From Megaleporinus macrocephalus (taxonomy: Eukaryota; Chordata; Actinopteri; Characiformes; Anostomidae), in the NCBI GenBank assembly GCA_021613375.1, contig CM038714.1, positions 41,267,123-41,331,122 on the forward strand: a stretch of DNA of 64,000 nt, in the 5' to 3' direction. Shown one piece after another: positions 1 to 10,324 of this stretch (position 1 is its first letter; every line of letters begins with the position of its first letter). The translations under genes and the position numbers were made by a program. The notes under the pieces were generated by a model, which saw only the letters and a list, made by a program, of their open reading frames with translations, ran no database searches and had not been told where the DNA came from.

Positions 1-380
1 TCCTTGGCATGATTTATACAAAGTAAGAAAACTAAAATGAAAGCTAAATTCATTGCTTCAATTCAAAACAATAGCAACAACAGACAAAGTGGATTTATAC
101 AACACAGACCATTACCATGCAGCTTGCTTGAGTTAAAGTTAGAATTATTTAGACACTGACTTGATACACTGTGTTTAATTCATGCTGTAAAGTGAGAGGG
201 CAGCAGGAGAGAAGTATTTTCAGAGTCATTAACATGGTAACATACACTTCCCCTTCATCTCCTTACAAACTGATACGACACAGATAGCACAAAGAGACAC
301 TGCTTCCAAAAGCACCACACTGAAAGCATGCAATCAGCAGATGTCAGAATAGGCTGCTTGTTAATAGTTTAATAGTTTTA
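1..380. other. AT-rich intergenic, no feature seen
   Basis: Complex AT-rich sequence. I see no exon-like open frame, no simple repeat and no recognisable mobile element before the SINE that starts near 381. Confidence 0.4.
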
Positions 381-632
381 TAGGTCTTGTGACCTGAAGG
401 TCGCTGGTTCGATTCCCTGGACCAACAGGACACACCTAACCCCCTACCGCTTCCCGGGCGCTATGGATAGGGCTGCCCACGGCTCCGGCCAAAGTGTGCT
501 CAGTGACCCCTAGTGTGTATGTTCACAAGTGTGTGTATATATGTGGGTGGTTCACTGCACGGCTGCGTTAAATGTGGAAGTCAAATTCCGATGTGTGCAA
601 AACACAAGTGGCAAATAGTTCTGAATTCTAAT
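381..632 (+). mobile_element. tRNA-derived SINE (fish type)
   Basis: The sequence GGTTCGATTCC at 406-416 matches the internal RNA polymerase III B-box of a tRNA. The text after it (clinging to motifs such as ggctgcccac, cccctagtgtgt, ggttcactgcacgg and ttaaatg) is the body seen in common tRNA-derived SINEs of teleosts. A clean A-box and target duplications could not be fixed, so the boundaries are approximate. Family assignment is from recall, not from a search. Confidence 0.6.
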
Positions 633-3223
633 TCTAGTTAGTACAATATCAGCCTTTGAAATACAGAGTTTTAACTGTGTTCAATCACAGTTCCAGATTA
701 CTTTTCCTGGTGTAGTGATTCGCCACTCGGTCTGTTCCGCATGTACGCAACATAATAACTTTAACATATAAACTCAAGGCACATATTCAGGCATTCCTTA
801 TTTTTGCTGTATGTATATGTAATGTAGCATATTGAGACACAACCATATCATATCTATTCAAATTCAAATCAGTAAACCACTATTATCAATTAGTTAATGC
901 ATTTTTAACATATATAAGCATACTTTGTAGAAACATAAGCACAATTAAACTGGACATTTTCCTTAAGAATATATATTTTTACACTTAAGAATAGAAGTTG
1001 TGAGGCTTTTGGTATGTTCTTTAAGAAGGACGCTGTGTCATGAGATGAGCACTTGTTTATAGCCTTCTGCAATCTATCCTACCAGATCTGGCAGTGGGCT
1101 GTGGTACAAGAGTTGGTACTGGGTATATGCAACATTAGAACCAGGTGAAACCAGGTGAAAGGTGACCCTTGAGGCCTTGGAGACTTGGAGACTCTTGCTG
1201 ATGTCATTCGGATGTGCACGATGTCACCAATGACACTGTGTAATCACCTGTAATGATGTATATGACGGCCCAATTTACATATTATTTACAAAAATGTAGC
1301 ATTGATTTGACAAAGTCTGTGTTATGTTTCTTTAATCTTTAAAACCTAACATTTTATAATCTGTTACTCTTTTGAAATTCAATGTGTGTGGTCTTCTCTT
1401 TTTTTCAGTTGTGTGGTGTGTCATATCAGGGAGATTATGAATGGGTAAGTTCAAAATTTGTATCTTTAATTATCTTAAATTATCTAAATTAGTAGTAAAT
1501 TATCCCCTTAAATTACTTAGTGGTAAATTGTCCAACAACAATGTTATTACTATGTTATATAACTATGTAGACCTCACTAAAAGTAACACCACATAGTAAT
1601 GATACTGCAACACATTTAGAACAGAATATGAAGTAAAATTACTTCAAAATACACTAGCTAACCCCTGATGTAGCACCATTAAAGATTAGTCTGAATTAAT
1701 TTTAATTTATGTTTCTATCAAAATGAAGGGCTAGATTCATTGAAACACTTACTTAACATTAAAATATCCAGACAATAGTATTACTTACTTTAGAAATAAA
1801 GGACATAATAAGAATGACTTACTCTCTGCATCACGTTCTACAGCAGTGGAGATCTATTAGAGTATTTATCTAATATATTTATTAGATCTGCACATGGCAC
1901 CATTCTGTGATATTAGTACGGTAATGATCAGTACTGCAACGCTTAACCAGCAATATGGTATGCAGCCTTAATTCTGACTGTGCCTTTTCCCACATTGTAA
2001 GAGCAAACCAAGTAGGTAGATCCATTTCAAACTCTGTGTTTGCCTAAGGGTGTTATTTTACATGTAAGCTAGGAGACGGTGTGTTTGTTAGTGGGATTAC
2101 AAAGCAGAAGCTGCCTCTGGGAGGGACTCAGTGCTTTTCCCACGGGGTTTCTGAATACACAAGTAACTTTCACCCTTTTAATTAACCAGGAACATGTGCT
2201 CCTGTAAGAAAATGACCAAGAACTAAAAAAGAGCATAACAATTGGCTATTCACATAACAAGCAATAAGGGTCTGCATGATTTGGACAAAATACTGCTATT
2301 ACCATTACACTGCAATATTTCAGTATACTTTTAAAAACACACTAATAATATGTTAACAAATTGACCTTCCATACAAGATAACTGGCTTTTTCTCAGTTAC
2401 AAAAATATGTTGATTAATCAAATCTGCATAGTGCAATATCATAATCGTAGAGAGTATTAAACAATAACTTTGTGCAGCTGTATAAAAAAATCAAGGTAAA
2501 ATATGACGTTTCTGAATGACTGAAGCAGTGTTTCACTCCATCTCTATGGTAGCGACACATATCACTTTACTACCTCGCTGTCGCTGTGGTGGGTTTGAGC
2601 TGTGAGCAGCCACCACGGAACTAACCCAATGGAGGTGTGCTTTGAAGTGAACTTTGAAGTGATTTTTCAAAGCGTCTGGCTAAACCAACAGCTCCAATAA
2701 CAGCATGCATCTGATCCTTCCTGATTCTAAATGAAGCCACTTCAATACAATCAAAGCAGCCTTATGATCAGCCAGTCTCTGCAATGGAAGACGCCATTAG
2801 ATATAACAGAAAGTAGTGCGGACCGCATGATGTCATTTTTTTTCATTTCCAATGCCAATACTGTAACCATGAGCATCAGTCTATACCAATAACTCTTAAT
2901 AGTTCTTCTATAAGACCTACTATATTTTACTGACTTAAGAATAAGTATCTAAGACTACGCTATTATGCTACCAGGCTATATTTCATACTGAATTTAATCT
3001 ACTTTATTATTTCTTTTAATCTTCAGTATCCAATCCAACATTTTTTGCTATATCAGCCCAATATTTTGTTGACCAGGTATCCCTGTTTTCTGGGGAAAGT
3101 CCCTGTTTTTGGTGAATCATGCTACCAGGTGACAGGTGGCATATCTGATTTGTAAAGAATCTACTTTTTTATTTGTATAGACAGAATCTGTATATTATCA
3201 CTGTCCAAAAAAAACAAAAAACA
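633..3223. other. Upstream intergenic stretch, mostly featureless
   Basis: About 2.6 kb of AT-rich unique-looking DNA. It holds one weak exon candidate (1409-1444, listed separately). Around 2270-2350 the text reads like the 'tgcatgatttgg' edge of small fish DNA elements, but no inverted ends could be matched. No long open frame on either strand. Confidence 0.3.
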
Positions 3224-4626
3224 AGTGACTCCAAAATGGTAACTTTACAGCAGAGGACAAAAATCTTTACTTTTCATATAAATTAATGGAAACATTTTTT
3301 AAAAGCAGTATTAGAGCATTTAATTGGTTCAGCCATCACAAGGACAATGTTTTAAGACAATGTAAAGGACAACTGTCAAATTATGCAGAAAACTAAAAAT
3401 CTGTGGTACTAGGTTTTCATTAGACAGTGACGATATACTATTTGTAGACATTCTACTTGAATGTAGGCTACCTTACGATTTAAAAATAATAAATTGTTTT
3501 TTTACTGCATCACCTTTTCAGTCATTCAAATTAGGGATGCACCGATACCACTTTTTCCTTACCGATACCAATACCAGCTTCTCAGGTATCTGCCAATACA
3601 GAGTACTGATACCAATACCAACTCTGACTTAAATGTTCGATATATGGCTATAAATCCTGATATTTATAGTGTTCCACTTTTAATATGTTGTATTTTTTAT
3701 GTCTTATCCTGAATAAGATATAATAACATTGAAAGAACACCATTTGGTTGAGTAACTGCACATTAAAAAGTTTCAGAGCTACGAAAATATAAAAATTGCC
3801 ACAATGCAGAAACACATGCAGTCATTTAGTCAATAAGCTTCATAGCATCGGCGCTCTCTATTGCCGATACCGATACTGTGTGTAAGTGCCAGTATCGGCG
3901 CTGATACTGATATTGTATCGGTATCGGTGCAACACTAATTCAAATATGACATATGGCATTATGTTGACAGCTGTCTCTCTAGAACTGGAGCTGGGCCTGG
4001 GGTGTGTTTAGTGTCTGGCTATTGGGCTACAGCCACCGGTCTCTTAAGTCTCTGAGTATTTAAATAGTGAATGTTAAAAACTTTTTACAACTTGATGACT
4101 GTATTACAGAGTAATGACTATGTGTGTGGTGGTGCTGAAATCTCATAATTGAATTTAATTGGAATTTAATACACGGGGCAAATACTGGGTCAAAAAACAG
4201 GAAAGTGAAACTGTTTCCACTTTTTATTTCACAGATAAAAACACTGGGTATTTTTACGCTATACAGAACATCTAACTGTCTCGGGTTTTCATTTCAGAAA
4301 CCTGATCTCTTACCAACACCCATCAACACTGACATGCCATCTGCACCAAGTTGTATACAGGTGAGCTGCATCCGTGTCAGTAAACACTGACATGTTTGTA
4401 TTGTAATATCACTGTAATAAAGCGCAGGAAAATGTTAAAAATAGGATGAGTTAGCTCCTCTAACGCTAATTCACTTCAACAAGATGTTAAATTTAACATT
4501 AAAGCGTGTTGATATGATAGAGTAAAGCAATGTGTACTTCCATTTCTTCTGTATTCATTTCATTTATCCTTACAGACTCGTGCCGCCTGGTTCACTATGT
4601 GGGCGGAAATTAGGAATGTGCAGTAA
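1409..4626 (+). CDS. Possible 3' exons of an unidentified gene (speculative)
   Basis: Three segments have good splice borders and a continuous phase-0 frame. Segment 1409-1444 (12 codons, LCGVSYQGDYEW) has a pyrimidine-rich acceptor and donor TGG|GTAAGT. Segment 4298-4360 (21 codons beginning KPDLLPTPINTD) has acceptor tttcatttcag and donor CAG|GTGAGC. Segment 4576-4626 has acceptor tttatccttacag and reads TRAAWFTMWAEIRNVQ then TAA. Three AATAAA hexamers follow at 5126, 5136 and 5156. All three having lengths divisible by three is mildly encouraging, but each is short and such triplets arise by chance. I do not recognise the peptide. The start of the gene would lie left of the window. It conflicts with the leftward promoter idea at 4.9-5.1 kb unless one is nested in the other. 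Confidence 0.2.
3224..3455 (+). repeat. Dispersed repeat family R1, copy 1
   Basis: Shares an ordered series of words with 11785-11975, with the complement of 32985-33178 and partly with 50600-50880: ctccaaaat-ggtaacttta near the start, then ttttaatgtaa-like text followed by aatggaa, and ctaggttttc near the end. Identity is low, so this is an old family. No coding content. I cannot name it. Confidence 0.5.
3524..3945. mobile_element. Non-autonomous hAT-type DNA transposon (MITE)
   Basis: An 8-bp direct repeat ATTCAAAT at 3524-3531 and 3938-3945 flanks a 406-bp element (3532-3937). Its ends are inverted: TAGGGATGCACCGATACC on the left against TAGTGTTGCACCGATACC read from the right, 15-16 of 18 matching. 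An 8-bp target duplication and such ends are characteristic of the hAT superfamily. Subterminal CGATACC / GGTATCGG words recur on both arms. There is no transposase frame, so it was moved by enzymes supplied elsewhere. The perfectly preserved target duplication suggests fairly recent insertion. Confidence 0.9.
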
Positions 4627-4890
4627 ACACTCTTTTAGCCAGCAAGCTAAAAGTGACTAAAGAATGATTTTTTTCAGCTCAGTAAAGTCGGTAGAGTATT
4701 ATAGTAAGACTGAGACCACCAGAGCAATGAACGCTCCTACATGTACTGTATCGAGACACAACGGCGGAGCAAAATGAGCTTATCTGCCTAACCCAGTTTA
4801 GCTCGACTATATGAGCCAGCGGAGATATTTATGGACAATTTATTTTCCTTTGGGTTACACTGATGTCTATAAAGACTGTATGTGAGTTAC
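4627..4890. other. Intergenic stretch between candidate exons
   Basis: No convincing feature. It would be 3' UTR if the speculative + strand exons are real, or first intron of a leftward gene if the promoter at 4.9-5.1 kb is real. Confidence 0.25.
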
Positions 4891-4894
4891 ATAC

Positions 4895-4985
4895 CTTGTT
4901 ATTCGCTCTGGTTCTATCTGCTGGTGATTAAGATCCAAAGCGGAGCAGAAGCTCCAAACATGTTTATCACATCCAACGCTTGCTG
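4895..4985 (-). other. Possible leftward first exon (speculative)
   Basis: On the minus strand the text ends ...GAATAACAAG|GTATGTAAC, a good AAG|GTATGT donor with the last exon base at 4895. It begins about 20 bp downstream (in minus direction) of an inverted CCAAT box. No start codon in good context is seen, so it would be non-coding leader. In human, PTPDC1 is transcribed divergently from BARX1, so a leftward ptpdc1 leader is a reasonable guess, but no ptpdc1 coding exon is visible in 1-4.9 kb. Confidence 0.22.
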
Positions 4986-4990
4986 GAGAC

Positions 4991-5086
4991 ATAACGCCTC
5001 CTATTGGCTGAGACGGGTCAGATGACCAAACAGGGACCAGGAGATAACGAGTCCTATTGGCTAGTTGAGAGTCAGATGACCAAACA
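4991..5086 (-). promoter_or_regulatory. Duplicated NF-Y (CCAAT) block
   Basis: A ~42-bp unit is present twice at a 53-54 bp offset (4991-5031 and 5044-5086). Each starts ATAACG, contains CCTATTGGCT and ends GTCAGATGACCAAACA. On the minus strand each carries a CCAAT box (complements of ATTGG at 5003-5007 and 5056-5060), and the proximal one reads CAGCCAATAGGAGG, a full NF-Y consensus. Paired CCAAT boxes about 50 bp apart are typical of promoters. Confidence 0.35.
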
Positions 5087-5169
5087 ACGGAAAACTGATC
5101 AACATATTATGCAGTCATTAACTGAAATAAACTGAAATAAAATCATATGAAATGAAATAAAATTAAATG

Positions 5170-6244
5170 AAGTGCATTTGATGACTAATCAGAGTAAACG
5201 TCTCCTGCAGGTAGTTCAAATGATCAAGACACGGACAAAGTAAAACGCCACCTATCGGCCACTAGTGCACAAAACTATATTTAACTGTACTGAACCGTAC
5301 TGAACTGAATTACAGCTGTGATCAAAATTATCTACCATTATCTTAGATCATGTCCCAAACACATCGCTATAAATACTGGATTATAATTAATTTGAATCGA
5401 GTTCAAAACAGTCCAATGTGGATAAAAACACAGAATGAATAAAAAGATAAATAATAAAGTAAAAATAAATAATATCTCTGTCAGCACCTTAAAGTTGAGC
5501 TAAGACTTCTTTTTATAACCCAAACTAAGTTGAAATAATTTTCATTTTTGTATTTTGTGGAATAATCCTTAAAGTCTGCAGTTTTACTAATAACAGTAAT
5601 AACACTGTAATAATGGGAATTATAGAAGTTATGAAGAGATAACCTTTAATAATGCTATGTTGAAGACCATCGGCGTCACTAGAGGTGGACAGGTGGATGG
5701 GTTGCTAAGCCTGGACTGGGGGGGTCTGGTGGCAAGGTCCCCCAAGAGGATTTTTAATGGCCTCAAAAGTGTCTGTTCATTACGAACAAAGCATATAATG
5801 TATCAAAATGCCTATTTGGTCAAACTGGCATGCCGTACATCTGTCTTTTGCAACAGACACTGATCAAACACAGGGACTAAAAAATATTTCCTTTTTAACC
5901 TTTTATTACAGAAATTTACTTAATCAGAAATCTTAGCCTAGCTCCTTAGGTTAAGACTGAATTTAGAATGGAGGACATTACAGAAAGGCAGTCCTTAAGT
6001 TAATGATCTTATCATATATCCTAAATATATTCACCAGTTGTAATTGTGTCACCAGTTGTAATTTATACTCAAGTCCCTGGCTTAGATGTTTGATGATATT
6101 CCTGTAACTATTAAGGTGTTGTTAACATATTAACATATTAAAAAGTAAGAAACATAACAGTGAGAAACAAGAAATAAAGCCGAGACTCACGAAAATATCC
6201 TTAATCCGAACATGCAAACTTCACATGACCATATTCACCGTTCA
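5170..6244. other. Intergenic, no gene recognised
   Basis: AT-rich. Around 5660-5850 there is a GC-richer patch with an open 68-codon frame, but it has no splice context or recognisable protein and looks like a repeat relic. Confidence 0.3.
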
Positions 6245-6250
6245 GACACT

Positions 6251-6262
6251 GCCCCCTAGTGG
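6251..6262 (-). promoter_or_regulatory. CTCF-like motif
   Basis: The complement reads CCACTAGGGGGC, a near-perfect core of the vertebrate CTCF consensus (CCASYAGRKGGC), continuing into AGTG. It lies 3.0 kb upstream of the barx1 start codon, just before the large microsatellite block. Orientation is reverse, pointing away from barx1. Binding is inferred. Confidence 0.5.
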
Positions 6263-6298
6263 ACCAAACACGGACGTGCACACACACAGATCGAGCGA

Positions 6299-6358
6299 AA
6301 GAGAGAGAGCGAGCGAGCGAGAGAGAGAGAGCGAGAGAGAGAGAGAGAGAGAGAGAGA
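6299..6358. repeat. (GA)n microsatellite
   Basis: Uninterrupted to slightly interrupted GA dinucleotides with GCGA variants. Confidence 0.95.
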
Positions 6359-6424
6359 CTGTGGGTCTGGTTTTCGGCCTTAATGTTTCTGAATACATTT
6401 TCCAACCAACTCTTTGCCTTACAT

Positions 6425-6660
6425 GCACACAGACAGACAGACACGCAGTCATACACACATTAACAATTACATACACACATACATACATACATACACACAC
6501 ACATACAGACAGACACGCAGTCATACACACATTAACAATTACATACACACATACATACACACAGACACACAGACAGACACAGACAGACAAACAGACACAG
6601 TCATACATACATACATACATACACACACACATACATACATACACACACACACACATACAT

Positions 6661-6691
<31 letters not shown>

Positions 6692-6728
6692 TACATACAT
6701 ACATACATACATACATACATACATACAT

Positions 6729-6759
<31 letters not shown>

Positions 6760-6825
6760 TACATACATACATACATACATACATACATACATACATACAC
6801 ACACATGCATACATACACACAACCT
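6425..6825. repeat. Compound (CA)n/(CATA)n/(CAGA)n microsatellite
   Basis: About 400 bp of CATA and CA units with CAGA variants. A ~77-bp segment containing gcagtcatacacac and ttaacaattac occurs twice (about 6445 and 6520), so a higher-order duplication sits inside the array. It makes long low-complexity frames on both strands that are not genes. Confidence 0.95.
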
Positions 6826-7130
6826 TAATTAATGAACATAATCTTGACTTTAAATTTATATTATTAATGTATGTCTGAATCCTGAATAAGTCTTTGTAGA
6901 GTGATGTGAACGTTGCGGAGTATATGTGCAGTTTCGTCCACATTTCTTTTTAAACTATCTAAAAAACTGGTTCTGGTTCTGAACAAAAAGAATTTCGCCG
7001 TTTGCAGATTTATTTTATTAATATTATTATTATTCAGTTTTTAAGGTAAACCAGAAATAGTATATTACTGCAACTATATCTGCTGAAGTAAATATAAAAC
7101 ACTGCATAACAAAAACACAACAACAACAAC

Positions 7131-7131
7131 A

Positions 7132-7202
<71 letters not shown>
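7131..7202. repeat. (AAT)n microsatellite
   Basis: About 24 trinucleotide units. Confidence 0.95.
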
Positions 7203-7203
<1 letters not shown>

Positions 7204-8498
7204 TAACGGTTATGATGATAACACAAAAATAATACACATTTCCTGTCAGTCCTTGTGTTTGAGAGTTTTAGAGGAAATGTGTTTAAATGTTTGTAATTGT
7301 ATAATTTCAGTTTTTACTGTAGATTTCTCTACATAGAACACATACACTGTACTGAAAAACACATTTATAATTCTGTAAAAAAAAAAATAATAATAATAAA
7401 CACATTTATGGACCACATTTCAAACGATAACCACTAAAATCACCTAAACACAGCACACAAGCCAACATCGCCAGCACATCGAACCTTCAGCTCCTTATGA
7501 ATTATAGTAAGAGTGTTTGTTTTGGTTTTGCTTTAGTCTGAGATCAAATTCAGGTTCTTTAAAAATAACTGTCTAGCAATGCGAGTTTAAATCTCAGCTA
7601 CTATGAAGTCGATACAGATTGTAAAATTAATTCAACGAAGATTAGCTGGAACTTGGGTTCTTATGTATATGTATATATATTTACACCAAAATTTCAGTAC
7701 CGTTTTAACCTTTTCTGTTCTTAACTAAGCACAATTCTAAATTGAAATGACGGACATTAGATCAGACTAAACGGCCGAACCAACTGAACCAACACTGAGG
7801 TTGCATTATTTCCATCCTAACTAAAGTTGGTGATGTGGTCCGTTATAACTCCAGTAATAACCAGCAGATGAGAATCTGATTTACAGAGAAAACGAGAAGA
7901 ATAAACACGCCTAAAAAAAGATTCTCCAGCGGTTCGATTTAGACCCCTGAGTTCACTTTAGACCCCTGTTTAAATAATTGTTTAAATAGTTGTTTAAATG
8001 GTGAAATTCTTCTATAGGCTGATGGACACGGTGTATATGGTTCTATATAGTACAGAAACGGGTTCTGCTGTTGATTCAACGTCAAGCTCGGTGCAACATA
8101 AGCCTCTTTTAGGAGTAATACAGAATCCCTTTCTTAAAGATTAATTTAAAAATTAACCAAATGTTTTAAACGTTTCAGGCTTTATTCTTCCAAACGTTTC
8201 TGCAGTGCGTCGACCTGCTACAGAGGAGGAGGAGCTCTTAATATCACACTTACACATGAAATATATAAACTCAAATAATAAATAAGATCATCCTTTAAAG
8301 CTTTAGTTGCCTCGTCGTTTTAATTGTATTTATTTATCTGTTTTTTTATCTAATTTATTATTTTTTTTTTATTTTGCCTTTCCTTCTGTCTTAGAGGACA
8401 CGTGCGCTTCCAAAGACCTACACTCATAACTCCATATAAGAGCCCACTCGCCCGTGTTTGTTTATTTTAATTATTTTTATGATTATTATTATTGTTGT

Positions 8499-8500
<2 letters not shown>

Positions 8501-8530
<30 letters not shown>
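8501..8530. repeat. (AAT)n microsatellite
   Basis: About 10 units. Confidence 0.9.
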
Positions 8531-8533
<3 letters not shown>

Positions 8534-8937
8534 TAATCACAATTATATTCATAACTATAATAATAATTCGTTCATGTAATTATTTATTTAGTTATTTACA
8601 AATCTCCTACTTACTACGTACTATCAAAACATTTAAGTGGCCCCGCCTCTTACGATGATTTTATTTACTTTTATATATTTTTTTTTTATGTATATATTTT
8701 AAGCGTCTTCCTGCAAAATTATAGGCTACAGTCTCAAAGACACCAACAAATCTAAAAATACTACTTAATACTGTACTAAATTTAATCTTTAATTCTGTAA
8801 AAAGATAAAATAATTATATATTTGTTCTTCTCTTTTCTTTTAGTTTTTTTTTTTTTCGAGTGTCATCCTAAGAAAGAGGGGGGCTCCTTTAAGCTCTACT
8901 CTAGATAGTTGATCTGCTGTGGGAGGGTCACTTTGGA

Positions 8938-8942
8938 CCAAT
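8938..8942 (+). promoter_or_regulatory. CCAAT box upstream of barx1 leader
   Basis: CCAAT within GGACCAATAATG, about 340 bp before the start codon and directly before the pyrimidine tract that probably lies at or near the transcription start. No TATA box is apparent, so a dispersed start is likely. The role is inferred from position. Confidence 0.35.
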
Positions 8943-8944
8943 AA

Positions 8945-9279
8945 TGTCTCGGTGTCTCTCCCTCCCCTCCCTCCCCCTCTCCCTCTCTCTCTCCCTCTGT
9001 CTCTCCTGGTCAGATCAGTCTGTAGCTCCGGCTGAACTCGCCACACGCTTCGCGGTTCCTCACAGCGAGGCTGAGGGACAGCCCGGGAACTGTGAGAGTG
9101 GATACCTCCGCGCTCCTTGTCTTCATCCGGATCAGCTCCAGCATGGCTCCCAGCAGCCCGACCAGCAGCAGCAGATCTCCGGACCTTCTCCCTCCTATGT
9201 TTCAGCCACACTTATGAACCCTCCATGTGATTTCTGAGACTGTTTTCTCCTCCTGAAGAACTCTAACACGCCCAGAACA
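8945..9279 (+). other. barx1: Probable barx1 5' leader with upstream ORFs
   Basis: GC-richer than the flanks, with a CT-rich run at 8950-9008. The leader start is not determinable. Several ATGs precede the coding start. The ATG at 9143 has a strong context (A at -3, G at +4) and opens a 24-codon upstream ORF that stops at 9215-9217. The ATG at 8944 opens a 97-codon frame ending at 9237. If these lie in the mRNA they would lower translation of barx1. The real leader may start downstream of some of them. Confidence 0.5.
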
Positions 9280-9472
9280 ATGATGCACCATCCACTGGAC
9301 ATCGGGGGACATTACTACCCTGCTGACCACAGGTCACACAGATACAGGAGTTTCATGATCGAAGAGATTCTAACGGAGCATCCAGACGACAGAGTGTCCC
9401 CTCCAGCGGGGGATCTACTCAAATTCGGAGTGCACGCGCTCCTGTCTGCGCGGCCGTATCCGAACCACTTAG
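9280..9472 (+). CDS. barx1: barx1 exon 1 (coding part)
   Basis: Residues 1-64 plus one base. Donor AG|GTAAGA. It carries the eh1-like motif and the conserved [16 protein letters not shown] segment. Confidence 0.95.
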
Positions 9473-10283
9473 GTAAGAAACTTCTGAGCTGGTGTCTTCT
9501 TGTAGCTAATAACACTTTCATTAACGGAACAACTGGTATAAATACATTATAAACATTTTTTTTAATCATTTAAAATCATTTTTGTCCAAACAGCAGAAGC
9601 ACTGATTAATAGAAAAATGTATATCTGTATATCCTTATATATGTATATATAAGTTCTCTTAATTTAGCTCAAAACAGAGTATTGTCTGGGTTTGTATACT
9701 AATTACTGGAGTTACAACTGATAAAAATACAAAAGTATCTTTAAAAAATATACAAAACTACAACACTGGCTATTTGAGCTTTATAATACATTTAGATATT
9801 TTTTTAAGGAAATCTACAAAAGGTTTAACTAAAAGAACACAAACAGATACGTACGAGAAACACACAGGGATCAAACTGCAAAATGTTTATTATATTATTT
9901 TACATTTCTATGTTTTTGATGTCTGTAGATTTAAATCTCTTGTAAAAGCGCGCAGTTTCGGCTATGACGTATTTATTTGTCTTGATATTTATTTATTATT
10001 TTAAAATTTTCTTTATATTTTATTTAAGAACCGAAACCATTCAAAGCAAGCGCTGTAAAAAAATAAATAAATAAAATAATAATAATAATAATAAAAATAA
10101 TAATACTTTTAGATCTTGTGTAGCAAATAAAACAAAAAAACAAAATACTTCTTTAATATAAACATTTACTTCAAAATTATTTGAGAATCAAATGGCAGAA
10201 GTGTGTAAAACTTATATAACAATTATTATAACAATTGGTGAGACTGACTGTTGTTTTTCCTCTGTTCAACAATATGGTTGAGA

Positions 10284-10324
<41 letters not shown>

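Larger units (their letters stand above)
6830..8930. other. barx1 upstream flank
   Basis: About 2.1 kb of AT-rich sequence between the CATA microsatellite and the barx1 leader. It contains two AAT arrays (below) but no exon. Around 8020-8070 words such as ggttctatatag resemble the edge of a common fish DNA element. Proximal regulatory DNA for barx1 is expected here, but no specific site stands out. Confidence 0.35.

Noticed and set aside
381..632. Functional tRNA gene
   Set aside because: Only the B-box is tRNA-like; no cloverleaf can be folded and a SINE body follows.
6201..6943. Frames of 134-205 codons rich in Thr/His or Cys/Val/Tyr on both strands
   Set aside because: Pure product of the CATA/CA microsatellite.
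7034..7237. Poly-leucine antisense frame
   Set aside because: Arises from the (AAT)n array.
8840..9211. 123-codon antisense frame opposite the barx1 leader
   Set aside because: Arg-rich shadow of CT-rich leader DNA; no family resemblance and no splice support.
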